Shown here: positions 18,321 to 26,513 of the stretch, one piece after another
Layout: each line of letters opens with the position of its first letter
How positions within the stretch are numbered: the stretch's first letter is position 1
Assembly (NCBI GenBank): GCA_002720055.1
Contig: PBGH01000001.1
Span: 110,836 to 148,561 of the forward strand
Reading direction: 5' to 3'
Length of the DNA: 37,726 nucleotides
Source: Methanobacteriota archaeon
GTDB lineage: Archaea > Thermoplasmatota > Poseidoniia > Poseidoniales > Thalassarchaeaceae
The notes under the pieces: model-generated
Databases searched by the model: none
What the model was told of the DNA's origin: nothing
Seen by the model: only the letters and a program-made list of their open reading frames with translations
Program-made: the position numbers and the translations under genes

Positions 18321-19388
18321 TCAGACAGTGGGAACGTTTGCAGCGTTCTTCCCGTGAAGGATGTCTCTGATGATTTCTCCGCTCTCGAGCCCCTTAATTT
18401 GGTGTTCAGGCTTCAGAATGATTCTATGTGCGACTGCTAGCTCTGCTATGGACTTCACATCATCAGGAGTTACGAAATCCCTCCCTCTCATAGCCGCTAC
18501 AGCTCTGCTAGTCTTGAGTAATGCTTGGGAACCTCTAGGCGAGGAACCTACCAGAACTCTCGGGTCCTCCCTCGTTCTAGCAACTATATCTACCATGTAT
18601 TCCCTAACTGACCTATCGACGTAAACTTCTTCACAGGATTGCTGCATCTTTACGACAATACTCGGATCTGTAATACTGTTAACTTCCACTTCGTCAGTCT
18701 TTCTGTTTATCCTCCTCTGGAGAATTTCATTCTCATCAGCTCTATCAGGATAACCAACCATCATCTTCATCATGAACCTATCCAATTGAGCTTCAGGAAG
18801 TGGGTAAGTTCCCTCTTGTTCAACCGGATTCTGTGTTGCCATAGTTAAGAATGGTGAAGGCAGTTTGTGCGTCACCACTCCAATGGTTACTTGCTTTTCC
18901 TGCATGGCTTCGAGCAATGCTGCCTGCGTCTTTGGTGGTGCTCTGTTAATTTCGTCAGAAAGAAGAAGATTGCAGAAGATCGGTCCGGGCTTGAAAGTGA
19001 ATTCTCCTTTTTTGGCATCGTAGATATTGGTTCCAGTGATATCTGCAGGAAGAAGATCAGGGGTGAATTGGACTCTCTTGAAGTCACATCCAAGAGCGTC
19101 GGCGAAGGTATTAGTCATCAGTGTCTTAGCTAGACCTGGAAAATCTTCGAACAGAAGATTTCCGTTAGATAGTATATCGACCATTACATTGTCAATTACA
19201 TGCGATTTTCCGATGATTACTTTTTGAACCTCAGTGCTGATTGCTTGTCCCATCGCTCCTGTTGCTGCTAAGACCTCATCTATCTTGTTTGAACCACGAG
19301 CCTCCTCAGCCTTCTTGGCTAGAACCGAATCGTGACCACCCGTATTTGGTGGTGCTGGCATCCCTTTCGCTGCTTCTGTTTCACTCAT
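18321..19388 (-). CDS. MoxR-family AAA+ ATPase
   Basis: This 355-aa ATPase has the MoxR-type Walker A (EDFPGLAKT, 81-89), Walker B (LLLSDEINRAPPKTQ, 141-155), sensor 1 (MATQNP) and a C-terminal lid with SPRGSQALLKTSRA. A glycine/alanine-rich N-terminal extension of about 35 residues precedes the core. It should act as a chaperone-like ATPase with the DUF58 protein encoded next. AAAGGAG lies upstream of the ATG at 19388. It sits between the DUF4350-like and DUF58 genes, the usual order in such clusters. Confidence 0.96.
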   Translation of the reverse strand: MSETEAAKGMPAPPNTGGHDSVLAKKAEEARGSNKIDEVLAATGAMGQAISTEVQKVIIGKSHVIDNVMVDILSNGNLLFEDFPGLAKTLMTNTFADALGCDFKRVQFTPDLLPADITGTNIYDAKKGEFTFKPGPIFCNLLLSDEINRAPPKTQAALLEAMQEKQVTIGVVTHKLPSPFLTMATQNPVEQEGTYPLPEAQLDRFMMKMMVGYPDRADENEILQRRINRKTDEVEVNSITDPSIVVKMQQSCEEVYVDRSVREYMVDIVARTREDPRVLVGSSPRGSQALLKTSRAVAAMRGRDFVTPDDVKSIAELAVAHRIILKPEHQIKGLESGEIIRDILHGKNAANVPTV

Positions 19389-19405
19389 TTTTTTTTCTCC
19401 TTTTC

Positions 19406-20389
19406 TTAGTTATTCTTTCCCCAACGCCTTATTGTTTGCATCAACTTGCGTAACTCTTGAGGTGTGTACGTCCGGCTTTGGCTATAAGCCAATTCCACAA
19501 GTCGAGGATCTCCAATCATCGCCTGAACTTCTGGAGGTGGAGTTTGAGCCATCTGATCCCTTGTTAAATCGTGATGTACCCTAACTTTGGTTAGGAGGGC
19601 CTTTCTCACTCTATCTCTGTAAGATGCGGGATCCAGCTTCTCAGGTCTCTGGGTAAATTTAGTCAAATCAAAAACGTGCCTCCAGTTTTCTTTCTCAGGA
19701 ACCACCATCATAGCGACAAGTAGTAAAAGTGCCACATTTAGAACAACCAGCCATTTCAAAAATTGATTAGAAGTTAGTAGAACTACGGTTCCCATGGTTT
19801 CTACGAAAGGAGCAGAAACAACTCCTGTGACGTGTCTACTTTCGTCAAAGACAACCTGGAAATTTCCTGGATCGGATCGTATTGGGGCGCTCAAATTGAC
19901 ATTATCAAATTCCATCATATCGTATACTAGGAGCTTGAAGAATCTTTCATTCCCCCCCCAATCGTTGTTATTCAGAATCTCCTGGGTCCAACAATTATTG
20001 CGAGTATATTCGCCAATAGCCGAGCAATCCTCACTGAGGCCTTGCTCTTGTGCATCGTCTAATTCCCATAGTAGGTTGGAAAAAGCCTCTTCGTCTGAAA
20101 CGAATACTATACTTCCAGTGACTTCCAGTTCGCCAACATTAGCCGCGAAAGCATTTCTACCTTCATTAGCTACTTTATCAAGAACCTTGATTCCAGGGTA
20201 GTCAAACCTCATCATTAGTTTCAAATCTCCAGGTGCAGGATTTTCTGGATTGGTCGGATCCCCATCCTCCATAATGTCAATGAATGCCGAAGAAGAAGCC
20301 ATCCCAAGAGTCATTATTTCTCTATGTCCAGGATCGGACAGATCTTCAGGAAGAGGCTCGAACATCATTCCAGTAGGCTCTTTGTACAT
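19406..20389 (-). CDS. C-terminal part of a DUF4350-like membrane protein, after an in-frame TGA
   Basis: A 327-aa reading frame. Residues 1-190 look like the second half of a DUF4350 (GATase1-like) domain, with GSIVFVSDEEAFSN and GNERFFKLLVYDMM. A TM helix at about 208-232 and a cytosolic tail follow. It is in the same frame as the upstream partner (20402-21016), separated by one TGA and four sense codons. No ribosome-binding site precedes its ATG. It is best read as one gene of about 536 codons interrupted by a stop, or as two coupled halves. The stop could be a sequencing error, a real nonsense mutation or, less likely, read through. Confidence 0.75.
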   Translation of the reverse strand: MYKEPTGMMFEPLPEDLSDPGHREIMTLGMASSSAFIDIMEDGDPTNPENPAPGDLKLMMRFDYPGIKVLDKVANEGRNAFAANVGELEVTGSIVFVSDEEAFSNLLWELDDAQEQGLSEDCSAIGEYTRNNCWTQEILNNNDWGGNERFFKLLVYDMMEFDNVNLSAPIRSDPGNFQVVFDESRHVTGVVSAPFVETMGTVVLLTSNQFLKWLVVLNVALLLLVAMMVVPEKENWRHVFDLTKFTQRPEKLDPASYRDRVRKALLTKVRVHHDLTRDQMAQTPPPEVQAMIGDPRLVELAYSQSRTYTPQELRKLMQTIRRWGKNN

Positions 20390-20401
20390 TACAGGAAGTC
20401 T

Positions 20402-21016
20402 TCAATCTTTTAGACCATCAGGGTTTTCAATCTGGAACGCTGAACACCCTTGCATCAGTGCTCCAGGTGACATGTCTGCTACGTCTTGATTGATCGGCGA
20501 AGCAGTCCAGACATTCTTCCAATCAATGAACTGTTGGGACTGCTGAGTATATACCCAATGCTGTTTTTCATCTAGTAGTGGCTTACTGAAATACCTCACT
20601 CCAAAAAGATTTGCAAGCCTATCAGCATTTGTATTATCTGCAGCTACGATAACCTTCCCACCCTTCTCCGTGACAAAACGATAAATTTCATCGGCTTCCG
20701 TTTCATCTATCGGTTTTTCTGGACCTATTACGGCTAGGAGAGTTCTGTGAGGATCCTTCCAGTCGTTTACCAACATCGGAGTAGACATTGTATTAGCGAC
20801 GTAATAGCCTTGATCCCTATTCTCTACATACTCATCCTCGAATGTTTCCCTCATATCCGATATTTGTCCCAATTCTCCCGTTTCATAAGCCGAAAGAGCA
20901 GTGGGTTTTCCCACAACGAAGTACATTGGAAGGATAAGAAGAAGGATTCCAGTAGTAACTACAGAATACAGCACGTTTCTATTAAAGCGCTCTTGGTCAT
21001 CTATTTCTCGAGCCAT
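20402..21016 (-). CDS. N-terminal part of a DUF4350-like membrane protein, ends at an in-frame TGA
   Basis: This 204-aa frame starts at an ATG preceded by GAGGGTGAT, a good ribosome-binding site. A TM helix at about 16-36 is followed by an exterior domain with a Rossmann/GATase1-like pattern: LLAVIGPEKPIDETEADE and FVTEKGGKVIVAADNTNAD. Those features resemble the start of DUF4350, which usually lies beside MoxR and DUF58 genes. The TGA (20402-20404) falls in the middle of the expected domain and the frame then continues open for another 331 codons. A TATA-like CATATAACC lies upstream on the minus strand (about 21083-21091), so this is probably the first gene of the MoxR operon. Confidence 0.75.
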   Translation of the reverse strand: MAREIDDQERFNRNVLYSVVTTGILLLILPMYFVVGKPTALSAYETGELGQISDMRETFEDEYVENRDQGYYVANTMSTPMLVNDWKDPHRTLLAVIGPEKPIDETEADEIYRFVTEKGGKVIVAADNTNADRLANLFGVRYFSKPLLDEKQHWVYTQQSQQFIDWKNVWTASPINQDVADMSPGALMQGCSAFQIENPDGLKD

Positions 21017-21136
21017 ATCACCCTCTCCCTATTTCGGCATGGCCCTAGGTACCGACCAACATATGCTCGACAAACAAATCACGGTTATATGTTGCTGAAC
21101 ATAGTTCATTTTTTCTGGATTAACCCGATATTTAAT

Positions 21137-22096
21137 TCATTTTTTCTTTTTCGTGTATTTTGGAAATAATTTTGCTGCAATCAATAATGTTAGGGAAGTA
21201 TGAAATAAACTAGGGTAAGGTAAATTTGATCTTACAGAATCATCATCCATCTCAACTATATTTTCATCGTTATTTGAATCAGAACCGCTCTTTGGCGGAG
21301 GCTCAACTGATATCCTAACTTCATCCTCAGAAAACACATTTCCCCCTACGTTCATCGATCTCTTGGAAGTAACTGTGATGGAAATATCACAATGTCTTCG
21401 AGGATGACTTTCGGATGCTGAAACTGTTAGTTCAGCATCCATCGACTTTCCAGGATCAATGTTTCCTATCAAGAGGGAGTCAAGACCATTATCAGATGTC
21501 ATCAGTGGGCAGTCATCTTCAATTTCTACGTCCCCAACTCCGTCAGGCGCATTTCCATTATTCTGTACTGTTACTATCAGGATGGTATCCGTTCCAGCAT
21601 TCATTGGTCCGAAAGGTTCTGAGATGGCAATCGATAGAGAAAATATTGCCGGAATTTCCAAATCTCCCTCTCTCTGTTGAGAGGAAGAAAGAGGATCCGG
21701 AATTCCTTGTCTAGCAGTAACTGTTGCAGCGATCGAAAATTTTTCGGTTTTTTCAGCTTCGAATGCAAAAACATCTATTTCGCTAATTTCCAGATTAAAT
21801 GACTTATTTTCACCCGAAGGAATAGTTTCTGCTTCTGGGGCATCATGCTTGCCTCCAAATGGAATTTCATAGCTAAACTCCACAGATATTTCTACCAAAC
21901 CCGAGTTTTCTACGAAGAATCCTACACTCACTGATCCTCCATCAGATAATATGAATGGATTCGCCGAATCTTCTTCCGGATAATCAATTTCTAATTTCCA
22001 AGAATCCCCGATATCTTGAGATAAAACCGACTGAGGAATCATGCTCCAAAGCAGCAAAAAGCCACTCAAAACCACTGCCCTTGTGTATTTAGCCAC
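21137..22096 (-). CDS. Exported, C-terminally anchored protein with CARDB/NEW3-like Ig domains
   Basis: The preferred start is the GTG at 22096-22094 (MAKYTRAVVLSG), giving 319 aa. It overlaps the upstream stop codon by one base and has GGTGAG just before it; an open frame extends further upstream to 22174. A signal peptide (to about residue 26, ending SVLSQ) is followed by two beta-sandwich-like domains, the second with VTVQNNGNAPDGVGDVEIED. An acidic, serine-rich linker and a short hydrophobic segment ending in KYTKKKK then suggest membrane anchoring. The role is unknown. Its start is coupled to the flavin subunit of the molybdenum hydroxylase, although that enzyme should be cytosolic. Confidence 0.8.
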   Translation of the reverse strand: MAKYTRAVVLSGFLLLWSMIPQSVLSQDIGDSWKLEIDYPEEDSANPFILSDGGSVSVGFFVENSGLVEISVEFSYEIPFGGKHDAPEAETIPSGENKSFNLEISEIDVFAFEAEKTEKFSIAATVTARQGIPDPLSSSQQREGDLEIPAIFSLSIAISEPFGPMNAGTDTILIVTVQNNGNAPDGVGDVEIEDDCPLMTSDNGLDSLLIGNIDPGKSMDAELTVSASESHPRRHCDISITVTSKRSMNVGGNVFSEDEVRISVEPPPKSGSDSNNDENIVEMDDDSVRSNLPYPSLFHTSLTLLIAAKLFPKYTKKKK

Positions 22097-23082
22097 TAAC
22101 TCACCAATATGCCCCTGCAAGCCCTCTTCGTTAAGACCTTCACCATTTTTCTTCTGTATGAGGGCGAGAACCAAGTATTTTGTACAGGCTTCACCGCTTT
22201 TCTAATCGACTCAGAGAGTACTTCCACAGAACCAATCCCTTCCCAATTATTCAATGCATCCTCAGATTCTTTCAGATGAAGCATGGGAATCGACTCAAGT
22301 CCGGTTGTAGCTACTCTGAGAGAGGATGGATTACCGATACTTCCTCCTTTCTTCCAGAGGACCGCTACCCCCGCCTCTGGAAAATCCCAAGATTCCCTCT
22401 GCCTGAGCTTCTGGTAGTCTCCCTCCCAATCTCTAGAATCATCTGGAATTGTTAGGTGTGTTACCAACTCACCCTCATCGAGGACGTTCCTAGTCATTCC
22501 ATCCAATTGGAAGAAATCTTTCAGTGGCATCGATCGAGTTCCTTTGTGTGATGCAAGGTGAATTGTCGCGCCGAGACACATCAATACTGGCGCGAGGTCA
22601 GCTTGATATGTAGCAACACACAAAGTATTTTGATTTGGAATTACTCGACAATCAGCATCAGTTCCACAATCACATTTATGACACCAATCTATTGACTCTC
22701 TCCATGTTTCCGATTGATTAATCCAATAGCATCTCGTATCTAGGCAGATATTTCCTCCAACAGTGCCAGACCTCCTAACCATGATGCTAGCAACAGAATC
22801 AGCAGCTTTGGAAAGAACCGGATGGGTCGAATCCTCTTTGGCAAGGTCATGGACGCTGACCATCGCCCCGATGTGATTTTCACTCAACTTCTTCAACTCA
22901 CCAACCGAGGAGAGAGAAATTACATTTTCTTCTACATTTATGTGCCATTTGTAATTTGGAAGCAAATCAGTACCTCCTGCAATCCAGTCGAAACCTTGGT
23001 TTGAATCTACCAATCTTCTAGAAATTTCTAGAGCCTCATCTAAGCTACTCGGAGTGAATACTCTGAATGGCGGCATCCTCAT
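22096..23082 (-). CDS. Molybdenum hydroxylase FAD subunit with extra [4Fe-4S] insertion (4-hydroxybenzoyl-CoA reductase beta-like)
   Basis: This 328-aa member of the CoxM/XdhB family carries FAD-binding motifs AGGTDLLP (35-42) and TVGGNI (107-112). A cysteine-rich insert at 113-155 sets it apart. Cys118, Cys134, Cys145 and Cys155 match the spacing and context (CLDTRC, DWC, ADC) of the [4Fe-4S] loop known from Thauera 4-hydroxybenzoyl-CoA reductase beta. Ordinary xanthine and CO dehydrogenase flavin subunits lack it. Extra cysteines are at 137 and 139. In the known enzyme the cluster passes electrons inward for ring reduction. The start overlaps the alpha-subunit stop (ATGA). The true substrate is not established. 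Confidence 0.93.
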   Translation of the reverse strand: MRMPPFRVFTPSSLDEALEISRRLVDSNQGFDWIAGGTDLLPNYKWHINVEENVISLSSVGELKKLSENHIGAMVSVHDLAKEDSTHPVLSKAADSVASIMVRRSGTVGGNICLDTRCYWINQSETWRESIDWCHKCDCGTDADCRVIPNQNTLCVATYQADLAPVLMCLGATIHLASHKGTRSMPLKDFFQLDGMTRNVLDEGELVTHLTIPDDSRDWEGDYQKLRQRESWDFPEAGVAVLWKKGGSIGNPSSLRVATTGLESIPMLHLKESEDALNNWEGIGSVEVLSESIRKAVKPVQNTWFSPSYRRKMVKVLTKRACRGILVS

Positions 23083-25946
23083 TTATCATCACCTGAATGT
23101 CTTCTTTCAGTATGTTTCCAAGCGCTTCCGGCAAGTCTAGGGTCTTCTAGATAGTCCTCTCCAGGGAATACTCTAACTTCCCACCTAGGATCATTTTCAT
23201 CTGGTGGTTTGGTAGGGTCCAGTCCGAAAAGAGCACCATTGTGGTAATCATCCCTGTGATCGGACAGCCTCCTTTCAATATCCCTTTCTGAGTGCCTGAT
23301 TGCCCGCTCTTCAAGCTCTTTTTGCAGTTGAGAGTATTCCAAAGTAGGACAAGAAAGATTAGTTGAACTCGGGACACCCTCAGATCTACAACGCTTTTCA
23401 ATCATTTTATACACTTTCTCGGGAGTCATAGGCAACTCGTTAGTCCTGACTCCTATCGCATCATATACTGCATTACAAACTGCAGGAAGTATAGGGAGCA
23501 AAGGCCCTTCTCCCGCTTCCTTCGCTCCAAATGGACCTTCTGGATCATTTGATTCAACAATTATTGGAATTACCTCAGGCATTTCGTGGACGCTAGGAAT
23601 CTTGTAATCCAACAGATCGGGATTCATCAGGTGACCATTTCTACCATATCGCATTTCTTCGGATAGAACTTGGCCCATGCCCATGTGACAAGAACCTATG
23701 ATCTGACCACTTACTGCCAGGGGATTGATTGCCTTTCCACAATCATGGGCTGCCCATACCCTATCAACAGTAATCTTCCCTGTTTCTACATCCACAGTAA
23801 CTTCTGATACATATGCGGAAAATGAGTATGCTGGAGCCAATCCTGCAGCTGCCCCTTTATGCGTCTTACCCATTGGCGGAGTTCTGTAAGATCCCGATGA
23901 AACTAGTGCCCCCCTATCTTCTTGAGCCTTGTGCAATGCTTCGAGATATGATACCCCAACTGCAGGATCACTCTTTGCGAAGATTCTACGATCGCCAACG
24001 ACCAAATCATCTTTTTCTGCACTGGTAATTTCTGAGGCAGCCTGAAGAAGCCTCTCTCTGATCTCCATTGATGCAGAAATTGCTGCATTTGCATTCATGA
24101 ACGTGACTCTGGATGAATAGGAGCCTAGATCAACCGGAGACGTATCAGAATTTCTTGATTTGATTCTAATTAGATCCAGTGGCAAACCAAGAACCTCAGC
24201 AACTGATTGGGCCACAACTGTGTCAGAACCCTGGCCGATGTCTGCCGCTCCAGTATGTACTGTCACGCCTCCGTCCATGTCTATTTTCAGATGCACAGTG
24301 GCATGAGGAAATTTATTCGGATCCCAGTGAATGGGAAGGCCACTTCCGGATATGAAAAATCCACATCCAACTCCTATTCCTTTACCTAGTGGAAGCTTTC
24401 GGAACTTACTGGCCCATCCACTTTGCTCCTTTACTTTCTCGAGACATTCCCTCATCCCTATGCTAGTTACCCTGAAGCCCGTAATTGTAGCTGAATGAGG
24501 GGGTAGCAAATTTGCTAGACGCAGAGTTATCGGATCAACGGATAATTTTTCAGCTAGGTCATCCAAACCGACCTCAACTGCACATCTAGAGTTTACAGCA
24601 CCATGTCCCCTCATTGCTCCACTCGCAGGTTTATTCGTCCAAACCCTGGCACCAGTGTAGTGGAATGCCCCAATCTCGTAAGGAGCAGTGTGAAGGACAC
24701 CATTGTAGTAAGTTGTCACATGACCAAAAGAAGCAAATGCTCCCCCATCGATCAGTGCATCTGTCTCAATTCCACAAATTCTGCCCTTATTATCAGCATG
24801 GAGATTCATTTCTATTCGAGAGGGATGACGTCCTCTGTTTACCCAATAAACTTCTTCTCTGTCGAAAGTAATTCTTACGGGCTTACCACTCTTCCTTGCT
24901 AGTATCGCCGCGCACATCTCATGAGGAAATGGATCCGATTTTCCTCCGAAGCCTCCTCCAACGAAGGTCCTATGGACATTAATCTGGTGCATTGGAATTT
25001 CTAAGACGTCTGCTAAAGCCCTGTGTACATAGTGGGGAACTTGTTGTGGCGTGTAAAGGGTCAGCCTACCCGAAGGATCCCAGTGCGCTACTACTGCATG
25101 CGGTTCAGTAAATGCATGATTGACACCCGAAAAAAACCAGTTTTTTGAATGACTAGCAATCGCGGATTTCGACATTCCCTCGATATCTCCAAACTCCTGA
25201 AAAACTCTTTTTTGGACGTTGGACTCTCCGATGTGATATTTTCCTCGGTCATGGATGGGCTCATTACTATCCTCAAGACCATCTCTCATATCGTGTATCG
25301 AGTCAAGTATTTCGTACTCAACCTCAATCAGCCTCTCGGCCTCTCTAGCAGTCAGTTCATCAACAGCGGCAACACAAGCAACCAGATCACCTGCATGCCT
25401 AACCTTCTCCACTGCCATCGCATGCTCATCCTTCGTAACTGGAAGAACACCAAACTTGTTTTTTGCATCCGCACCGGTTGCGATTGCCACCACCCCAGGA
25501 AGTTCAAGAGCTCTTGTGCAGTCAATAGATAGAACTCTGGCATAGTGATGAGGAGACCGTATAATCCTACCAATTAACTCGCCCGGGAGTCTAACATCGT
25601 CCCCATAATGGGCTTGACCTGTAACCTTCCAACCACTGTCAATCAAAGCCGTTGGCTTTCCAATAATTTGGCCACTGATTATGCTATCATGCCTGTGGGA
25701 GCCCCATGGTTGTTCCAAATCCCCTCCTTGTGATCGGGGAATCATCTTTGGATCAGTATTATTAGAAAATTGATTCTTACCACCCGAACCAGGTCTAGAG
25801 AATGGAATTTTTCCAGGCTGTTGGCGGTATCCAACAATCTCCTCTTCTCCAACATTAGTTTCTTTTTCATCCACTCTTTCTTCTGAGATTCTATTCACCT
25901 CCATATCCTGGATGCGGATCGCTCTTTGGAGAAGTAGAGTCTTCAA
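23079..25946 (-). CDS. Molybdenum hydroxylase large (Mo-cofactor) subunit, 4-hydroxybenzoyl-CoA reductase alpha-like
   Basis: This 955-aa catalytic subunit binds the molybdopterin cofactor. The xanthine-oxidase-family core lies at about 90-850. It has GGGFGGKSDPFPHEM (330-344), AMRGHGA (444-450), DIGQGSDTV (569-577) and the active-site Glu813 within FGAKEAGEGPLLP. The FGGKSDPFPHE and AMRGHGAVNSR strings are those of the 4-hydroxybenzoyl-CoA reductase branch; the CO dehydrogenase AYRCSFR loop is absent. It is about 180 residues longer than typical, with a hydrophilic N-terminal extension (1-90) and a charged C-terminal extension (853-955). The TTG at 25946 has AGGAGA upstream and overlaps the gamma gene; an ATG at 25904 is an alternative start. 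Confidence 0.94.
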   Translation of the reverse strand: MKTLLLQRAIRIQDMEVNRISEERVDEKETNVGEEEIVGYRQQPGKIPFSRPGSGGKNQFSNNTDPKMIPRSQGGDLEQPWGSHRHDSIISGQIIGKPTALIDSGWKVTGQAHYGDDVRLPGELIGRIIRSPHHYARVLSIDCTRALELPGVVAIATGADAKNKFGVLPVTKDEHAMAVEKVRHAGDLVACVAAVDELTAREAERLIEVEYEILDSIHDMRDGLEDSNEPIHDRGKYHIGESNVQKRVFQEFGDIEGMSKSAIASHSKNWFFSGVNHAFTEPHAVVAHWDPSGRLTLYTPQQVPHYVHRALADVLEIPMHQINVHRTFVGGGFGGKSDPFPHEMCAAILARKSGKPVRITFDREEVYWVNRGRHPSRIEMNLHADNKGRICGIETDALIDGGAFASFGHVTTYYNGVLHTAPYEIGAFHYTGARVWTNKPASGAMRGHGAVNSRCAVEVGLDDLAEKLSVDPITLRLANLLPPHSATITGFRVTSIGMRECLEKVKEQSGWASKFRKLPLGKGIGVGCGFFISGSGLPIHWDPNKFPHATVHLKIDMDGGVTVHTGAADIGQGSDTVVAQSVAEVLGLPLDLIRIKSRNSDTSPVDLGSYSSRVTFMNANAAISASMEIRERLLQAASEITSAEKDDLVVGDRRIFAKSDPAVGVSYLEALHKAQEDRGALVSSGSYRTPPMGKTHKGAAAGLAPAYSFSAYVSEVTVDVETGKITVDRVWAAHDCGKAINPLAVSGQIIGSCHMGMGQVLSEEMRYGRNGHLMNPDLLDYKIPSVHEMPEVIPIIVESNDPEGPFGAKEAGEGPLLPILPAVCNAVYDAIGVRTNELPMTPEKVYKMIEKRCRSEGVPSSTNLSCPTLEYSQLQKELEERAIRHSERDIERRLSDHRDDYHNGALFGLDPTKPPDENDPRWEVRVFPGEDYLEDPRLAGSAWKHTERRHSGDDK

Positions 25947-26460
25947 TTGATTCTCCTGAGATTATAATATCTGAAGCGGCTCTTACTGACTCGATAATTT
26001 GCTGAAAACCTGTGCACCTGCATAGATTGCCCTCAATAGCTTCCTTAATTTCTTCATCATTCGGATTATTGTTTTCCTCAAGAAGAGCGGAGATAACTAC
26101 TAGGAAACCGGGCGAACAAAATCCACATTGACTTCCCCCGTACTCTGAGAAGGTTTGTTGGATAGGATGTAGATGATGGCCATCTGACAATCCTTCCACC
26201 GTAGTAACATCACATTTCTCTACCTCCACTGCAAGAGTCAGACAGGAAAGCTTCGGCACTCCATCAATTAATACTGAGCAGCAACCGCATGTTCCCATAT
26301 CACATCCACGCTTGGTTCCAAGACTACCTACCTGATCCCTTAAGACATCAAGGAGTATAGCATTACTTTCTATGAAAATCGACTTCTCTTCTCCGTTCAC
26401 ATTAACGTTCCATTCAACCTCTCCAGCATGAGGTAGCATAGGTAGTCGGAACTGCGCCAT
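25891..26460 (-). CDS. Molybdenum hydroxylase [2Fe-2S] small subunit (gamma)
   Basis: This protein of about 189 aa carries two [2Fe-2S] clusters. The plant-ferredoxin-type motif CDMGTCGCC plus a later Cys comes first, then CGFC...CRC in the all-helical domain. The clusters relay electrons between the Mo site and FAD. The ATG at 26460 is chosen; an in-frame TTG at 26472 would add four residues. A hydrophilic tail after the second cluster domain (about 160-189) is longer than usual. It is the first of the gamma-alpha-beta structural genes and overlaps the alpha gene by 56 bp if alpha starts at 25946. Confidence 0.94.
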   Translation of the reverse strand: MAQFRLPMLPHAGEVEWNVNVNGEEKSIFIESNAILLDVLRDQVGSLGTKRGCDMGTCGCCSVLIDGVPKLSCLTLAVEVEKCDVTTVEGLSDGHHLHPIQQTFSEYGGSQCGFCSPGFLVVISALLEENNNPNDEEIKEAIEGNLCRCTGFQQIIESVRAASDIIISGESIEDSTSPKSDPHPGYGGE

Positions 26461-26513
26461 TGTTGCTACCAATCGAAGCTCGTCCTTTGAGTATTGGGTT
26501 CACATCCCTCGCA

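Noticed and set aside
20402..20404. Selenocysteine or recoding at the in-frame TGA
   Set aside because: No SECIS-like hairpin was identified, the protein family is not a known selenoprotein, and selenocysteine is not expected in this archaeal group. A nonsense change or sequencing error is simpler.
22096..26460. Aerobic CO dehydrogenase (CoxLMS)
   Set aside because: The large subunit lacks the AYRCSFR active-site loop and the flavin subunit carries the four-cysteine insert typical of the 4-hydroxybenzoyl-CoA reductase branch.
26494..26511. T-arm-like sequence GGGTTCACATCCC between the gamma subunit and regulator genes
   Set aside because: No matching acceptor, D or anticodon arm could be found around it, and it lies in a 41-53 nt spacer too short for a tRNA.
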